Source: Tolypothrix sp. PCC 7910
GTDB lineage: Bacteria; Cyanobacteriota; Cyanobacteriia; Cyanobacteriales; Nostocaceae
Assembly (NCBI RefSeq): GCF_011769525.1
Contig: NZ_CP050440.1
Coordinates: 1,241,501-1,305,500 of the forward strand
DNA length: 64,000 nt
Direction of reading: 5' to 3'
Shown: positions 1 through 8,046 of the stretch, one piece after another
Layout: each line of letters starts with the position of its first letter
Position numbering within the stretch: position 1 is the first letter of the stretch
Position numbers and translations under genes: made by a program
Notes under the pieces: generated by a model
What the model was told of the DNA's origin: nothing
The model's input: the letters and a program-made list of their open reading frames with translations, nothing else
The model's database searches: none

Positions 1-117
1 CCGAAAGCTTCAGGTTTTCCATCCTCCATTCTATTCGCAACTATAGGTAACCTCAAGGCAACAGATAAGTCAACAGTAATTAGTGTTCATGTTCCTTATA
101 CTCCCAGAAGCTACTGA
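1..117 (+). CDS. C-terminal end of an unidentified protein (partial)
   Basis: The first base is in frame with an open reading frame of 38 codons ending at a TGA at 115-117; the start lies outside the window. The residues end in an alternating hydrophobic/polar stretch (STVISVHVPYTPRSY) that looks like a beta-strand tail of a real protein. A hairpin overlapping the stop codon and followed by T-rich sequence supports this being the end of a transcribed gene. I do not recognise the family. Confidence 0.45.
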   Translation, partial: PKASGFPSSILFATIGNLKATDKSTVISVHVPYTPRSY

Positions 118-135
118 TTAGTGGCTTCTTTTCCT
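106..135 (+). terminator. Probable rho-independent terminator
   Basis: A 10-bp stem (106-115 with 120-129, one G-U pair) with a 4-base loop is followed by a pyrimidine-rich tract. It overlaps the stop codon of the partial gene at the window start. Confidence 0.55.
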
Positions 136-409
136 TTCTATTTATCTGTAATTCTTAATTCCTCAATAGCAAAGTTTACAGTGTACCGCAGAAGCAGGGT
201 GCAACGGAAACCATGCGCCACACTCATCATTGTCTTGGTCTAGATCGGGTTTCCCAAAAAACGATATTGTGAGGAATTGTAGGTTGACATAAATCACAGA
301 ATTTTTAGATGGTAAATTTAGATTCGAGACTGAGCAAATTTAAAATTCAAAATCTAAAATCTAAAATCTAAAATTTCTTGACAACCTGTTGTTCCACAAT
401 CCCTAGGCT
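118..409. other. Intergenic region upstream of hisC
   Basis: There is no gene here. It holds the tail of the terminator at 106-135 and a tandem heptamer array AAAATCT at 349-376 (three copies plus a variant). Two TTGACA hexamers (284-289 and 378-383) lack a convincing -10 at the right distance, so no promoter is called. Confidence 0.6.
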
Positions 410-1477
410 ATGACGAAATATTTCCGTTCCAATGTTGATGCAATGGCTAGCTATGTCCCTGGCGAACAGCCGCCACGGGGGACACAAATTATAAAACTCA
501 ACAGCAACGAAAACCCTTATCCCCCTTCACCAGCAGCATTAGAAGTACTGCGGAATATTGATGGTGAATGGTTGCGACGATATCCTGAACCATTTGGGGG
601 AGAGTTTCGCCAAGCTGCTAGTAAAGTTTTAGGCATTCCTAGCAATTGGATTATCGTTGGTAATGGCAGTGATGAAATTTTAAGCATCATTATTCGCGCC
701 TGTACTGAACCAGGACGCAAGGTAGTTTATCCTATGCCAACTTATGTGTTATATCGCACATTAGTTGAGATGCAAGCAGCAGATGTTTTAGAGATTCCTT
801 ACCCAGAAGATTATAGTTTGCCTTTAAAAGAATTAATTGCTGCTGATGCTTCAGTTACATTTATCGCATCTCCTAATAGTCCATCAGGTCATGTAGTTCC
901 AAATGACGATCTGCGAAAATTAGCGAGTCAATTATCTGGGATTTTAGTAATTGATGAAGCCTATGTAGATTTTACAGAATCAAGTGCTTTAGATTTAGTA
1001 CAGGAATATGACAATGTAATAATTATTCGCACCCTTTCTAAAGGGTATTCTTTAGCTGGATTGCGCTTAGGTTTTGGCATAGCAAATCCCAAGTTATTGG
1101 ATGGATTATTTAAAGTCAAAGATAGTTATAACATTGATGCGATCGCCTGTGCTGTGGCGACAGCTGCTATCACCGACCAAGCCTATAAAAACGCTTGTGT
1201 AGCCAAAATTAAAATCTCCAGAACTCAGCTAGCATCAGATTTGAAGAAATTAGGTTTTCTGGTTTGGGATTCCCAAACAAATTTTTTACTAGTCCAGCCT
1301 CCCCAAGGAAATGCAGAATACCTCTATCAAAAACTCAAGGAACAGAAAATTTTAATTCGCTACTTCAAACAACCAGGACTAGATGATAAATTACGCATCA
1401 CCATTGGTACTGATGAGCAAAATCAAACCTTGGTACAAGCATTAACTGATTTGCTGGCGACTAAACACAAGGAGTAG
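410..1477 (+). CDS. hisC: Histidinol-phosphate aminotransferase
   Basis: A PLP-dependent class I/II aminotransferase of 355 residues that transfers the amino group of glutamate to imidazole-acetol phosphate in histidine synthesis (cytosolic). The N-terminus has the substrate-side motif NSNENPYPPSP (31-41). The Asp pairing with the cofactor lies in IDEAYVDF (D182), and the Schiff-base lysine is K211 in SKGYSLAGLRLG. The full length matches the bacterial family. It stands alone, converging 25 bp away on the Rpn-type gene, so it is not in a his operon, which is usual in cyanobacteria. Paralogous aromatic aminotransferases share these motifs, so the exact substrate is inferred. Confidence 0.88.
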   Translation: MTKYFRSNVDAMASYVPGEQPPRGTQIIKLNSNENPYPPSPAALEVLRNIDGEWLRRYPEPFGGEFRQAASKVLGIPSNWIIVGNGSDEILSIIIRACTEPGRKVVYPMPTYVLYRTLVEMQAADVLEIPYPEDYSLPLKELIAADASVTFIASPNSPSGHVVPNDDLRKLASQLSGILVIDEAYVDFTESSALDLVQEYDNVIIIRTLSKGYSLAGLRLGFGIANPKLLDGLFKVKDSYNIDAIACAVATAAITDQAYKNACVAKIKISRTQLASDLKKLGFLVWDSQTNFLLVQPPQGNAEYLYQKLKEQKILIRYFKQPGLDDKLRITIGTDEQNQTLVQALTDLLATKHKE

Positions 1478-1502
1478 GGTTAAAATTAGCGATCGCATAA
1501 TA

Positions 1503-2309
1503 TCATGCAGGTTGATTATCATCGGTTTGAGCCTGTAATTGTTGAACTTGCTCAACCGTTAAACCAGTAACGCGAGCAATTAATGCGATCGCCATTCCCT
1601 CATTGAGCATATTTTTAGCAACCTCTTGCGCTTTTTGCTCAATACCCTGTACTATACCTTGTTCTATTCCTTCTTTAAGCCCTTCTTGTAAAATATCTTG
1701 ATAAATTACAGATTCGCGCATAATATCACTCCGCAAAATTCTATTAATTACATCTTTATTTAATGCTAGCCCAGCTAATACTGCTGTTGAAGCAGCAACA
1801 TTACTTCGGATTCGGGTATCATTGATTGCTTTAATAACTTCAGCAACTTGTTCTAAAGTTCGCGTTTGATTGTTAGTTTGGCTTAAAGTTGCAAATGGTA
1901 ACAAACCTGGAGAATTCAAAAATAGTTCTGTTGGCTGTTCCCACAGCCGAATCACTTCAAATCGATGAAAAGTGTTTTCTAAGGCAAATTCCGTTTGATA
2001 AACTAGCTCAGAATCGCTAGGTTGTAAATAAATGACAACCTGACGCATTTGCTTATGGGGAAATCTGCGATACACCCGTAAGCGATAATCACACATCCGA
2101 AAGGGAATATCGGCTTTAGGTTTAGTTTGGAATTCAAGATGAAGGACAATTTCTTCTGACTGCAACAAAATTAGTGCATCCGCACGGATAGGTTCGAGGG
2201 ATAATTCTGATGGACTAAGTTTGGTGAGTGTAACTGGTTCGTTGAGTAGCCAAGTTGCAAAATCACTGGAAAATGATTCGGCTAGAAATTTGCAGACATT
2301 ATCAAACAT
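1503..2309 (-). CDS. Rpn family PD-(D/E)XK nuclease-like protein
   Basis: The protein is read as 268 residues. I place the start at the ATG at 2309 (MFDNVCKFLAESF), the usual beginning of this cyanobacterial family, and not at the TTG three codons upstream. The nuclease core is visible as D44 followed by E59-x-Q61-x-K63 (LHLEFQTK), the PD-(D/E)XK pattern of Rpn (recombination-promoting nuclease, formerly called putative transposase). The C-terminus carries the Gly/Gln-rich helical stretch EGLKEGIEQGIVQGIEQ common in these proteins. Rpn proteins occur in many copies in Nostocales genomes. The biological role is unclear; recombination or phage defence have been proposed for the wider family. 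Confidence 0.8.
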   Translation of the reverse strand: MFDNVCKFLAESFSSDFATWLLNEPVTLTKLSPSELSLEPIRADALILLQSEEIVLHLEFQTKPKADIPFRMCDYRLRVYRRFPHKQMRQVVIYLQPSDSELVYQTEFALENTFHRFEVIRLWEQPTELFLNSPGLLPFATLSQTNNQTRTLEQVAEVIKAINDTRIRSNVAASTAVLAGLALNKDVINRILRSDIMRESVIYQDILQEGLKEGIEQGIVQGIEQKAQEVAKNMLNEGMAIALIARVTGLTVEQVQQLQAQTDDNQPA

Positions 2310-2411
2310 AGTCTGCAATTATATCAGTAGTATCGTGCCTTCATAGCTGAGGAACGAATTACTTAATTTTTTCCTCTTAACTAATAGCTTTCCACTGTAC
2401 ACCATTAACTC

Positions 2412-3668
2412 ATGACTCCAGTAGATATTCTCATTCTCTCCAATGGCCCAGGGGAAGTAACAACTTGGGTACGTCCAGTAGTGAAAGCATTGCGGGAACA
2501 ACTGGGTAACGATCGCTCTACTGTGAGGATTTCTGTAATTTTATCCCCCTGTCCTCATGCTAGTGGTAAAGAAGCTGCGATCGCTCTTTCTTACCCAGAA
2601 GTTGATAGAGTTCAGGGAGCAGAGTATTTTTGGCAGTTTTTATTCTGGGGAAAAACTGTGGAAAACTGGGATTGGAGAAGTCGCGGAGTCGTGGTTTTTC
2701 TCGGTGGCGATCAAATTTTTCCCGTGATCATCGGTAAAAAACTCGGTTATAAGACTGTAATTTACGCCGAATGGGATGCGCGTTGGTACAGCTTCATCGA
2801 TCGCTTTGGTGTGATGACACCGAAAGTTGCTGAACGTATTCCTCAAAAATATGCTCACAAATTTACTGTTGTGGGTGATTTGATGTTAGAAGCGCAGAGT
2901 TCACTTCATACTCAAGACTCAGGAGTCAGCACTGAAATCATTGGTCTATTACCGGGGTCAAAAGCCGCGAAATTAGCCCAGGGAGTACCATTAACATTAG
3001 CGATCGCAGAATACATCCACGCTAAAAGGCCCCAAACTAAGTTTGTCATTCCCGTAGCGCCTACTTTAGATTTACAAACTTTAGCTAGTTTTGCTGATTC
3101 TCAAAAAAATCCTTTTGTAGAAACTTTTGGCTTCTCTGGTGCTTCCTTAATCGTCCCAGAAGACAGCCAACAGCATCCCATCCTTAAAACACACAACGGC
3201 TTAACTATAGAACTTTCACAAGAAACGCCAGCCTATAAATTATTATCTCAATGTCGTATTTGTTTAACGACCGTGGGAGCAAATACAGCCGAACTCGGTG
3301 CTTTAGGTGTGCCAATGATTGTTTTACTCCCTACTCAACAACTTGATGCGATGCGTTCTTGGGATGGTTTACCAGGTTTGCTAGCTAATTTACCAGGATT
3401 GGGTTCCACCTTTGCCAAAGTTATCAATTGGCTGTTTCTCAGACGCAAAGGTTTATTAGCCTGGCCCAATATTTGGGCCCAGTCAGAAATAGTACCTGAA
3501 CTCGTGGGACACCTCCAAGCGCCGGAAATTGGAGAAATGGTATTAGATTTATTGACTAATCCCGAAAAATTAGAGCAAATGCAACTCAAGCTACGCAATG
3601 TCCGGGGTGAAGCAGGCGCAGCGCAAAAATTAGCAACTTTGGTAAGAGAAGCGATAGGTGTTTTGTAA
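2412..3668 (+). CDS. LpxB-like glycosyltransferase family protein
   Basis: A 418-residue protein with the GT-B-like architecture of lipid-A-disaccharide synthase. The N-terminal motif ILILSNGPGEVTTWVRPV resembles the LpxB nucleotide-fold start, and GLLPGSKAAKLAQGVPL in the middle matches the LpxB GSR-type loop. The C-terminal half has TTVGANTAELGALGVPMIVL, a donor-binding region. Cyanobacterial genomes carry a conserved version of this protein, often labelled lipid-A-disaccharide synthase, although many lack classical lipid A. I therefore call it LpxB-like and leave the acceptor open. It is divergent from the Rpn gene with about 100 bp between the starts. Confidence 0.7.
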   Translation: MTPVDILILSNGPGEVTTWVRPVVKALREQLGNDRSTVRISVILSPCPHASGKEAAIALSYPEVDRVQGAEYFWQFLFWGKTVENWDWRSRGVVVFLGGDQIFPVIIGKKLGYKTVIYAEWDARWYSFIDRFGVMTPKVAERIPQKYAHKFTVVGDLMLEAQSSLHTQDSGVSTEIIGLLPGSKAAKLAQGVPLTLAIAEYIHAKRPQTKFVIPVAPTLDLQTLASFADSQKNPFVETFGFSGASLIVPEDSQQHPILKTHNGLTIELSQETPAYKLLSQCRICLTTVGANTAELGALGVPMIVLLPTQQLDAMRSWDGLPGLLANLPGLGSTFAKVINWLFLRRKGLLAWPNIWAQSEIVPELVGHLQAPEIGEMVLDLLTNPEKLEQMQLKLRNVRGEAGAAQKLATLVREAIGVL

Positions 3669-3704
3669 ACAAATATCAACTTTGACAAAAAACTTGTAAA
3701 AGGG

Positions 3705-3736
3705 CTAGACTCTCCACCTGACTAGAGAGTTTAGGA
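3705..3736 (+). promoter_or_regulatory. MerR-family type promoter/operator of the copper pair
   Basis: A dyad ACTCTC-N10-GAGAGT lies at 3709-3730 and extends outward with CTA/TAG to 3705-3734. It sits between a -35-like TAGACT (3706-3711) and a -10-like TTAGGA (3731-3736), a 19-bp spacer. The over-long spacer filled by the dyad is the hallmark of promoters activated by MerR-family metal sensors (CueR, ZntR and relatives). No MerR gene is in the window, so the regulator is unknown. Confidence 0.65.
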
Positions 3737-3852
3737 TAAAGCCAAGGTGAATCTTCAGCAAAAATCATTCATTTTAGAACAATAGATCATGATTTTTAGG
3801 GATTAGCCTCAACAGTAAGCGATCGTTCCTTTGGAAAAAAAGGAGCAAAACT

Positions 3853-4506
3853 ATGATGAGTAAATCAGTCATCTATGGAGTTGTAGGTTTACTTGCAGGT
3901 AGTACTATTACAGCCTTATCAGTAACCTCTAGCAGTAGAGCAGAACAAAATCGTCAATTACAACCTGCTGCATCCTGTGTGACAAAGACTATGCCACATC
4001 ATATAGTTGGCAGACAGGAGATAGATAAACATTTTATCGAAATGATGATTCCTCACCATCAACAAGCGGTGGAAATGGCAGATTTAGCTTTGCAAAAAGC
4101 TAAAAATCCTGAGATTAAAAAATTAGCAGATGCCATTAAAACAGACCAGACTCAAGAAATTGAGCAGATGAAAGCTTGGTATAAACAATGGTATGGCGTT
4201 GAAGTTCCTGCGAATTCAACTACTATGGGAATGCGTCACGCTCAAGGTCAAGGGATGTCAAGAATGCCTATGCATTCACCCATGATGGGTATGCATATAA
4301 GTATAGATTCATTAAAAAATGCTTCCGACTTTGACAAAGAATTTGTCCGTCAAATGATTCCCCACCATGAATCAGCTGTAATGATGGCACAGATGGTTGG
4401 CGATCGTGCTAACCATACACAAATTCGTGACCTCGCTCAAGCTATCATCAAATCGCAAACTGCTGAAATTCAGCAAATGCAGCAATGGTATCAAACCTGG
4501 TCTTGA
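3853..4506 (+). CDS. DUF305 double-domain periplasmic protein, probably copper-related
   Basis: A 217-residue protein with an N-terminal hydrophobic segment (VIYGVVGLLAGSTITALSV) that can serve as signal or anchor. It then has two DUF305 units, each with the IPHH signature: MIPHHQQAVEMA and MIPHHESAVMMA. Between them is a Met/His-rich linker (MGMRHAQGQGMSRMP and following), typical of Cu(I)-binding proteins. DUF305 proteins include the cyanobacterial copper-binding protein CopM. The ribosome-binding site AGGAG (3841-3845) is 7 bases before the ATG. The gene is followed 28 bp later by an HMA chaperone, and a MerR-type promoter lies upstream; together these point to metal handling, most likely copper. 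This is inferred. Confidence 0.78.
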   Translation: MMSKSVIYGVVGLLAGSTITALSVTSSSRAEQNRQLQPAASCVTKTMPHHIVGRQEIDKHFIEMMIPHHQQAVEMADLALQKAKNPEIKKLADAIKTDQTQEIEQMKAWYKQWYGVEVPANSTTMGMRHAQGQGMSRMPMHSPMMGMHISIDSLKNASDFDKEFVRQMIPHHESAVMMAQMVGDRANHTQIRDLAQAIIKSQTAEIQQMQQWYQTWS

Positions 4507-4534
4507 TTAATTTTTTCTTCAACATTTTAAACTT

Positions 4535-4729
4535 ATGACACTTCAACTCACTGTTCCCAACATGGCTTGTTCGGCTTGTGCAAACAATATTACCAATGCA
4601 CTCAAAGCAGTCGATGCCAATGCTAATATTCAAGCAGATCCTAAAACTAAGCTTGTGAGTATAGAGACTCAAGCTTCAGAAACAGCAATTAAAGAAGCAT
4701 TAGCAGCTGCTGGCTATCCAGCAGCCTAA
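4535..4729 (+). CDS. Heavy-metal-associated (HMA) domain copper chaperone
   Basis: A 64-residue single-domain protein with the HMA motif MACSAC (residues 10-15; Cys12 and Cys15 bind the metal) and the beta-alpha-beta-beta-alpha-beta length of Atx1/CopZ. Such proteins carry Cu(I) in the cytosol and hand it to P-type ATPases; cyanobacterial Atx1 feeds the CtaA and PacS pumps. It follows the DUF305 gene by 28 bp on the same strand and is probably co-transcribed from the MerR-type promoter. No Shine-Dalgarno sequence is evident in front of it, consistent with translation coupled to the upstream gene. Metal specificity (copper or another thiophilic ion) is inferred. Confidence 0.85.
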   Translation: MTLQLTVPNMACSACANNITNALKAVDANANIQADPKTKLVSIETQASETAIKEALAAAGYPAA

Positions 4730-5236
4730 TTAATTGTTTGCAGGACGTTGCGTTAGCAGCGAGAGTACGGCATCGGTACCAAATGATTTAAGCAAAACTG
4801 CTCAGATACCCGACTTTTTTAAAAGGTCGAGTATCTAAATCTCGCGCAAGTGAATCAAGCACCAAAAGCCTTTGTGTAACGCACCCTATGTGTATTTATA
4901 TTATTTATAAAAGATGTTAATGCTTGTAGGTAATTAATACCTAATATATCGATTTGTGCTGAGATAAACATTATTTTTTCTCTTCTGTGTCAATTAATAA
5001 ATTAAGCTTACTGAAATTTTCGGGAAACAACAGACACACTCTTTATTTGAAGTCTACGCAACTATTTTTCAACTAGTTTAAAAAAGAAGCTTATATAAGC
5101 CTAGATATTTTATGCTGGTATCCAAAATGCAACATATGTATTCACTAAGCTGATAAAAAATAAAGTTTATTTTGTGAGGAAATGCTGAGAGTAACTCTGA
5201 TTACATTTTTATAGCTGCCGAATTAGGAACTATATA
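4730..5236. other. Intergenic region after the copper pair
   Basis: There is no gene. The only structure seen is the imperfect hairpin at 4804-4836. The remainder is AT-rich with no recognisable RNA or ORF. Confidence 0.55.
4804..4836. repeat. Palindromic dispersed repeat, copy 1
   Basis: An imperfect hairpin (AGATACCCGACTTTT pairing with AAAAGGTCGAGTATCT) is followed by AAATCTCGC. The same design with a perfect stem is at 58916-58948, also followed by AAATCTCGC, so the two are members of one repeat family. It lies downstream of the copper pair and may also end transcription. Confidence 0.6.
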
Positions 5237-6358
5237 ATGCAGACCTTCACTGTCAGTGAAATCTTAAAAATGAACTTTAACTCGCAGAATGTTAACCCAA
5301 AGCGTAAGTCTAAAACTTTCAATAACCCAGAACGTTTTATAGAGGGGTGGTATTGGGCAATTCCTTCTCATCATCTGCGGGTAGGTGAAGTAAAAGCTAT
5401 CACTTTATTAGGCAGAGAGCTAGTAATTTATCGAGGAAAAGACAAAAAAGCAATTACCTTTGATGCCTATTGTCCTCATTTGGGCGCTCATTTAGCTGAA
5501 GGTAAAGTTGAAGGTAATGAACTGCGCTGTTTTTTCCACCATTGGAAGTTTGATCGTGAAGGATTTTGTGTTGATATACCTTGTTTAGAGGAAGCACTTC
5601 CTATAAAGTTAAATGCTTGGCCTACCGCCGAAAAATACGGCATGATTTGGGTTTGGACTGGAGAAATTCCCCTACAGCCTTTACCTTTTATTCCTGAGTT
5701 AGAACAAAAAGATTGTGATGTAGCAATAGTTAGTCATTTTGTAACTAAATGTCATCCCAATGTGGTGATTGTTAATGGCATTGATAGCCAACATTTCAAT
5801 ACAGTTCACAAGCTACCCTTAGACAGAACCTTTGAAAAAGAAGAACTCAATCAAAATGCGATTATTTTTAGCAATAGTACAAGAGGTAGCGAAAACTCAT
5901 GGTTGATTAAGCTAATTCGTCCTTTCTACAAAAATGCCATTACCTATAGTATTTGCTATTGGTACGGTAGCACTAGCATTGTGACGGTTGGCACCGATTT
6001 TTTGCACTTGCATATTATGTTTACCTTACGCCTGCTTGAGGGGGGAAAGGCTGAAGGGAGAACGATATTAATGATGCAGAAACGTAAAGGAATTTTTGGT
6101 AGGGTATGCAATCAATTTGTGCTATGGCTAGTCAGCATATTGGGTCAGGATTTTTTCAAGGGTGATTCTAGAATTTTTGAGACAATTAAGTTTGATTTAA
6201 AAACTCCACTCAAAATAGATCAGCCAATCATACAGTTTGTCAACCATCTAGAAAGGCAAACAGCACTGTGTTGGGGAAGTTGGCAACAAGCGCGATCGCT
6301 TCGTGATGTAGAAATCAAAGACAATCGAGATAAATGGCGAGATGCGTTGAATGACTAA
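5237..6358 (+). CDS. Rieske-type non-heme iron oxygenase
   Basis: A 373-residue protein. The N-terminal Rieske domain has C79-P-H81 and C98-F-F-H101, the four ligands of a [2Fe-2S] cluster. The C-terminal catalytic domain shows NGIDSQHFNTVH, with D183-x2-H186-x4-H191 in the form of the bridging Asp and the mononuclear iron His pair. This is the architecture of ring-hydroxylating oxygenase alpha subunits and of cyanobacterial Rieske oxygenases acting on chlorophyll derivatives, sterols or carotenoids. The substrate cannot be read from the sequence. Translation may also start at the ATG at 5270. No ferredoxin or reductase gene is adjacent, so the electron donor must be encoded elsewhere. Confidence 0.78.
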   Translation: MQTFTVSEILKMNFNSQNVNPKRKSKTFNNPERFIEGWYWAIPSHHLRVGEVKAITLLGRELVIYRGKDKKAITFDAYCPHLGAHLAEGKVEGNELRCFFHHWKFDREGFCVDIPCLEEALPIKLNAWPTAEKYGMIWVWTGEIPLQPLPFIPELEQKDCDVAIVSHFVTKCHPNVVIVNGIDSQHFNTVHKLPLDRTFEKEELNQNAIIFSNSTRGSENSWLIKLIRPFYKNAITYSICYWYGSTSIVTVGTDFLHLHIMFTLRLLEGGKAEGRTILMMQKRKGIFGRVCNQFVLWLVSILGQDFFKGDSRIFETIKFDLKTPLKIDQPIIQFVNHLERQTALCWGSWQQARSLRDVEIKDNRDKWRDALND

Positions 6359-6399
6359 TCATCTGTAGCCAATACTACACAATCAACTATCCCTTTTAA

Positions 6400-6455
6400 T
6401 GTAGGGTGCTTGGGGTTGCTGAAAGGCGATCGCATCTACCTTAACTCACCCTACA
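6400..6455. repeat. Small inverted-repeat element (MITE-like)
   Basis: TGTAGGGTG (6400-6408) is matched by CACCCTACA (6447-6455) as terminal inverted repeats around a HIP1-containing core. The termini match those of the larger element at 58978-59064. Confidence 0.5.
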
Positions 6456-6739
6456 TCACATCTAGAAACAATCTATGCATATTAGACTCTATTAGAGAAA
6501 AACTTAAATTTAAATTGATTTATAATTCAAACTTACGTTTTTGTTTTTAATTATTTTTTAGGCTACCATTTACATAAAAAGAAGTGGCAAAGCCACTTCG
6601 TAATTCCCAGGTAGAACCTAGAAACGAGTATAACCATTCTAAAAACTCGAAATCGTATAAATTAACACTGATTTAAAGTATCTAAATTTTCTAGTAAGTA
6701 TGATTGCCATGCTGACTTATATTGCATCTACATATTGTT

Positions 6740-6885
6740 TGGGTTGTCAAGGGGAGCCAGTCACGTGCGGTGAGACCAGCGCTGCAGGAGGGTTTCCCTC
6801 CGTAGGCGACTGGCGCTCGCGTAGCGTATCCGAAGGATTCACCCGAAGGGAGGTTCCCTCCGTTGAGTGAACTGGCGTTCAAAAG
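6740..6885. repeat. Composite GC-rich palindromic repeat
   Basis: The block contains short palindromes built from pieces such as GGAGGGTTTCCCTCC, CTCGCGTAGCG and GGGAGGTTCCCTCC. Related pieces recur at about 43531-43590, 48470-48494, 48598-48630 and 61478-61504. This is the usual look of dispersed palindromic repeats in Nostocales spacers. Confidence 0.55.
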
Positions 6886-6998
6886 TCCAAAGTCCAAAAA
6901 ACCTTAATTTTTGACCCTTGACCCTTGACTCTTGACTCTTGACTCTTAAACCAGAAGATGAGTGTACCAGTTGCGTAAGTCCTGTTTGTAACAGCCGA

Positions 6999-7766
6999 TC
7001 AATCTTCTGCTAAAACTTGTTTTTCTTTTGGTAATAAAGAAGTTTCTTCTACAGGTTGAACATTATTTAAGGGGTTAGTTGCAATCAGGTGAGGCTTGAT
7101 AATTAAACTAACTCCGATTGACCAGGCGATCGCAACCATCCAACCTGCCAAAATATCACTGGGGAAGTGAACCCCTAAATAAAGCCTTGTCCAAGCGATC
7201 GCCAAGACATATAAACCGCCAAAAAGCATAACTAACCAGCGCCAGGGTTTATCCTTGCTCAAAATTACTAAAACTACTACCAGAGTCATACTCGTCATAG
7301 CATGACCACTGGGAAATGCATAATCAAATTCCGGCGCACCAGACACCCATAGTTGCGGACGGACTCGATGCATTAATTCTTTAGCAGTGCGGTTGATAAT
7401 CAGACTTCCGAATGCGGTGGTGAGTAAATAAGTCAGCGATCGCCACCAGCGTTTTTGCCAGAATACGATGGCGATCGCAGTAAATATGGGTAATGCAGTC
7501 CAAAAAGACCCCAACTTTGTGAGGATGACTGCTATGACATCCAATTGTGGTATTGCTTGAGAATGAATTGCCAGCAATATCGGCACATCCCAAGGAAAAC
7601 CGCCTGCATTCTGCCATACCTTAACTGCCAAAAGTTCAAATAGCTGAAAAGGTAAATAAACTCCTATTAACAAGATTAATAAAGAACGCCAATGAGCTAT
7701 AAGCAGCTTTTTGAGAAAATTCAGCGGCCAAAAACCTTCTGGATTAGCTTTATTTGTCCCTTCCAT
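6999..7766 (-). CDS. PAP2-superfamily membrane phosphatase
   Basis: A 255-residue membrane protein. The three phosphatase motifs of the PAP2 family are intact: K129-x6-R136-P137, P152-SGH155, and R194-x5-H200-x3-D204. Several hydrophobic segments lie around them, and the active site would face the periplasmic side. Such enzymes remove phosphate from phosphatidic acid, undecaprenyl pyrophosphate or similar lipids; which one applies here is unknown. The gene is monocistronic and divergent from glpK, with 280 bp between the two starts. Confidence 0.85.
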   Translation of the reverse strand: MEGTNKANPEGFWPLNFLKKLLIAHWRSLLILLIGVYLPFQLFELLAVKVWQNAGGFPWDVPILLAIHSQAIPQLDVIAVILTKLGSFWTALPIFTAIAIVFWQKRWWRSLTYLLTTAFGSLIINRTAKELMHRVRPQLWVSGAPEFDYAFPSGHAMTSMTLVVVLVILSKDKPWRWLVMLFGGLYVLAIAWTRLYLGVHFPSDILAGWMVAIAWSIGVSLIIKPHLIATNPLNNVQPVEETSLLPKEKQVLAED

Positions 7767-8046
7767 CTTAAGTACACTATGGCTGTCGATTTATAGTATT
7801 TTCATCGAAAGACTATTGTGAAGTCTACTACCTTAGTACAGAGAACGCTCAAGAACTTCCCTAAAAATTATGGGGAAAGGGGAAAGGGAAAAGGGTAAGG
7901 GATAACAACCGCCAAGTTTCCTTAGCGAACTAGTAACTTAAAAGTTTCAAAATTGGCAACTTGAGGAGGAGTGCGATCGCGCTATATTTTGAGATGCGCT
8001 TTGTGCAGTTCACCCACCTGGGAATGAATCAATTCATGCTAATCCT

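Larger units (their letters stand above)
6359..6998. other. Intergenic region rich in dispersed repeats
   Basis: There is no convincing gene. It holds an inverted-repeat element at 6400-6455, a GC-rich composite palindromic repeat at about 6740-6885 and a run of CTTGACC/CTTGACT heptamers near 6915-6950. A minus-strand ORF of 68 codons (6691-6897) is entirely repeat-derived and is not called. Confidence 0.6.

Noticed and set aside
6691-6897. A 68-codon minus-strand frame
   Set aside because: It is built from dispersed GC-rich palindromic repeats and has no start context.
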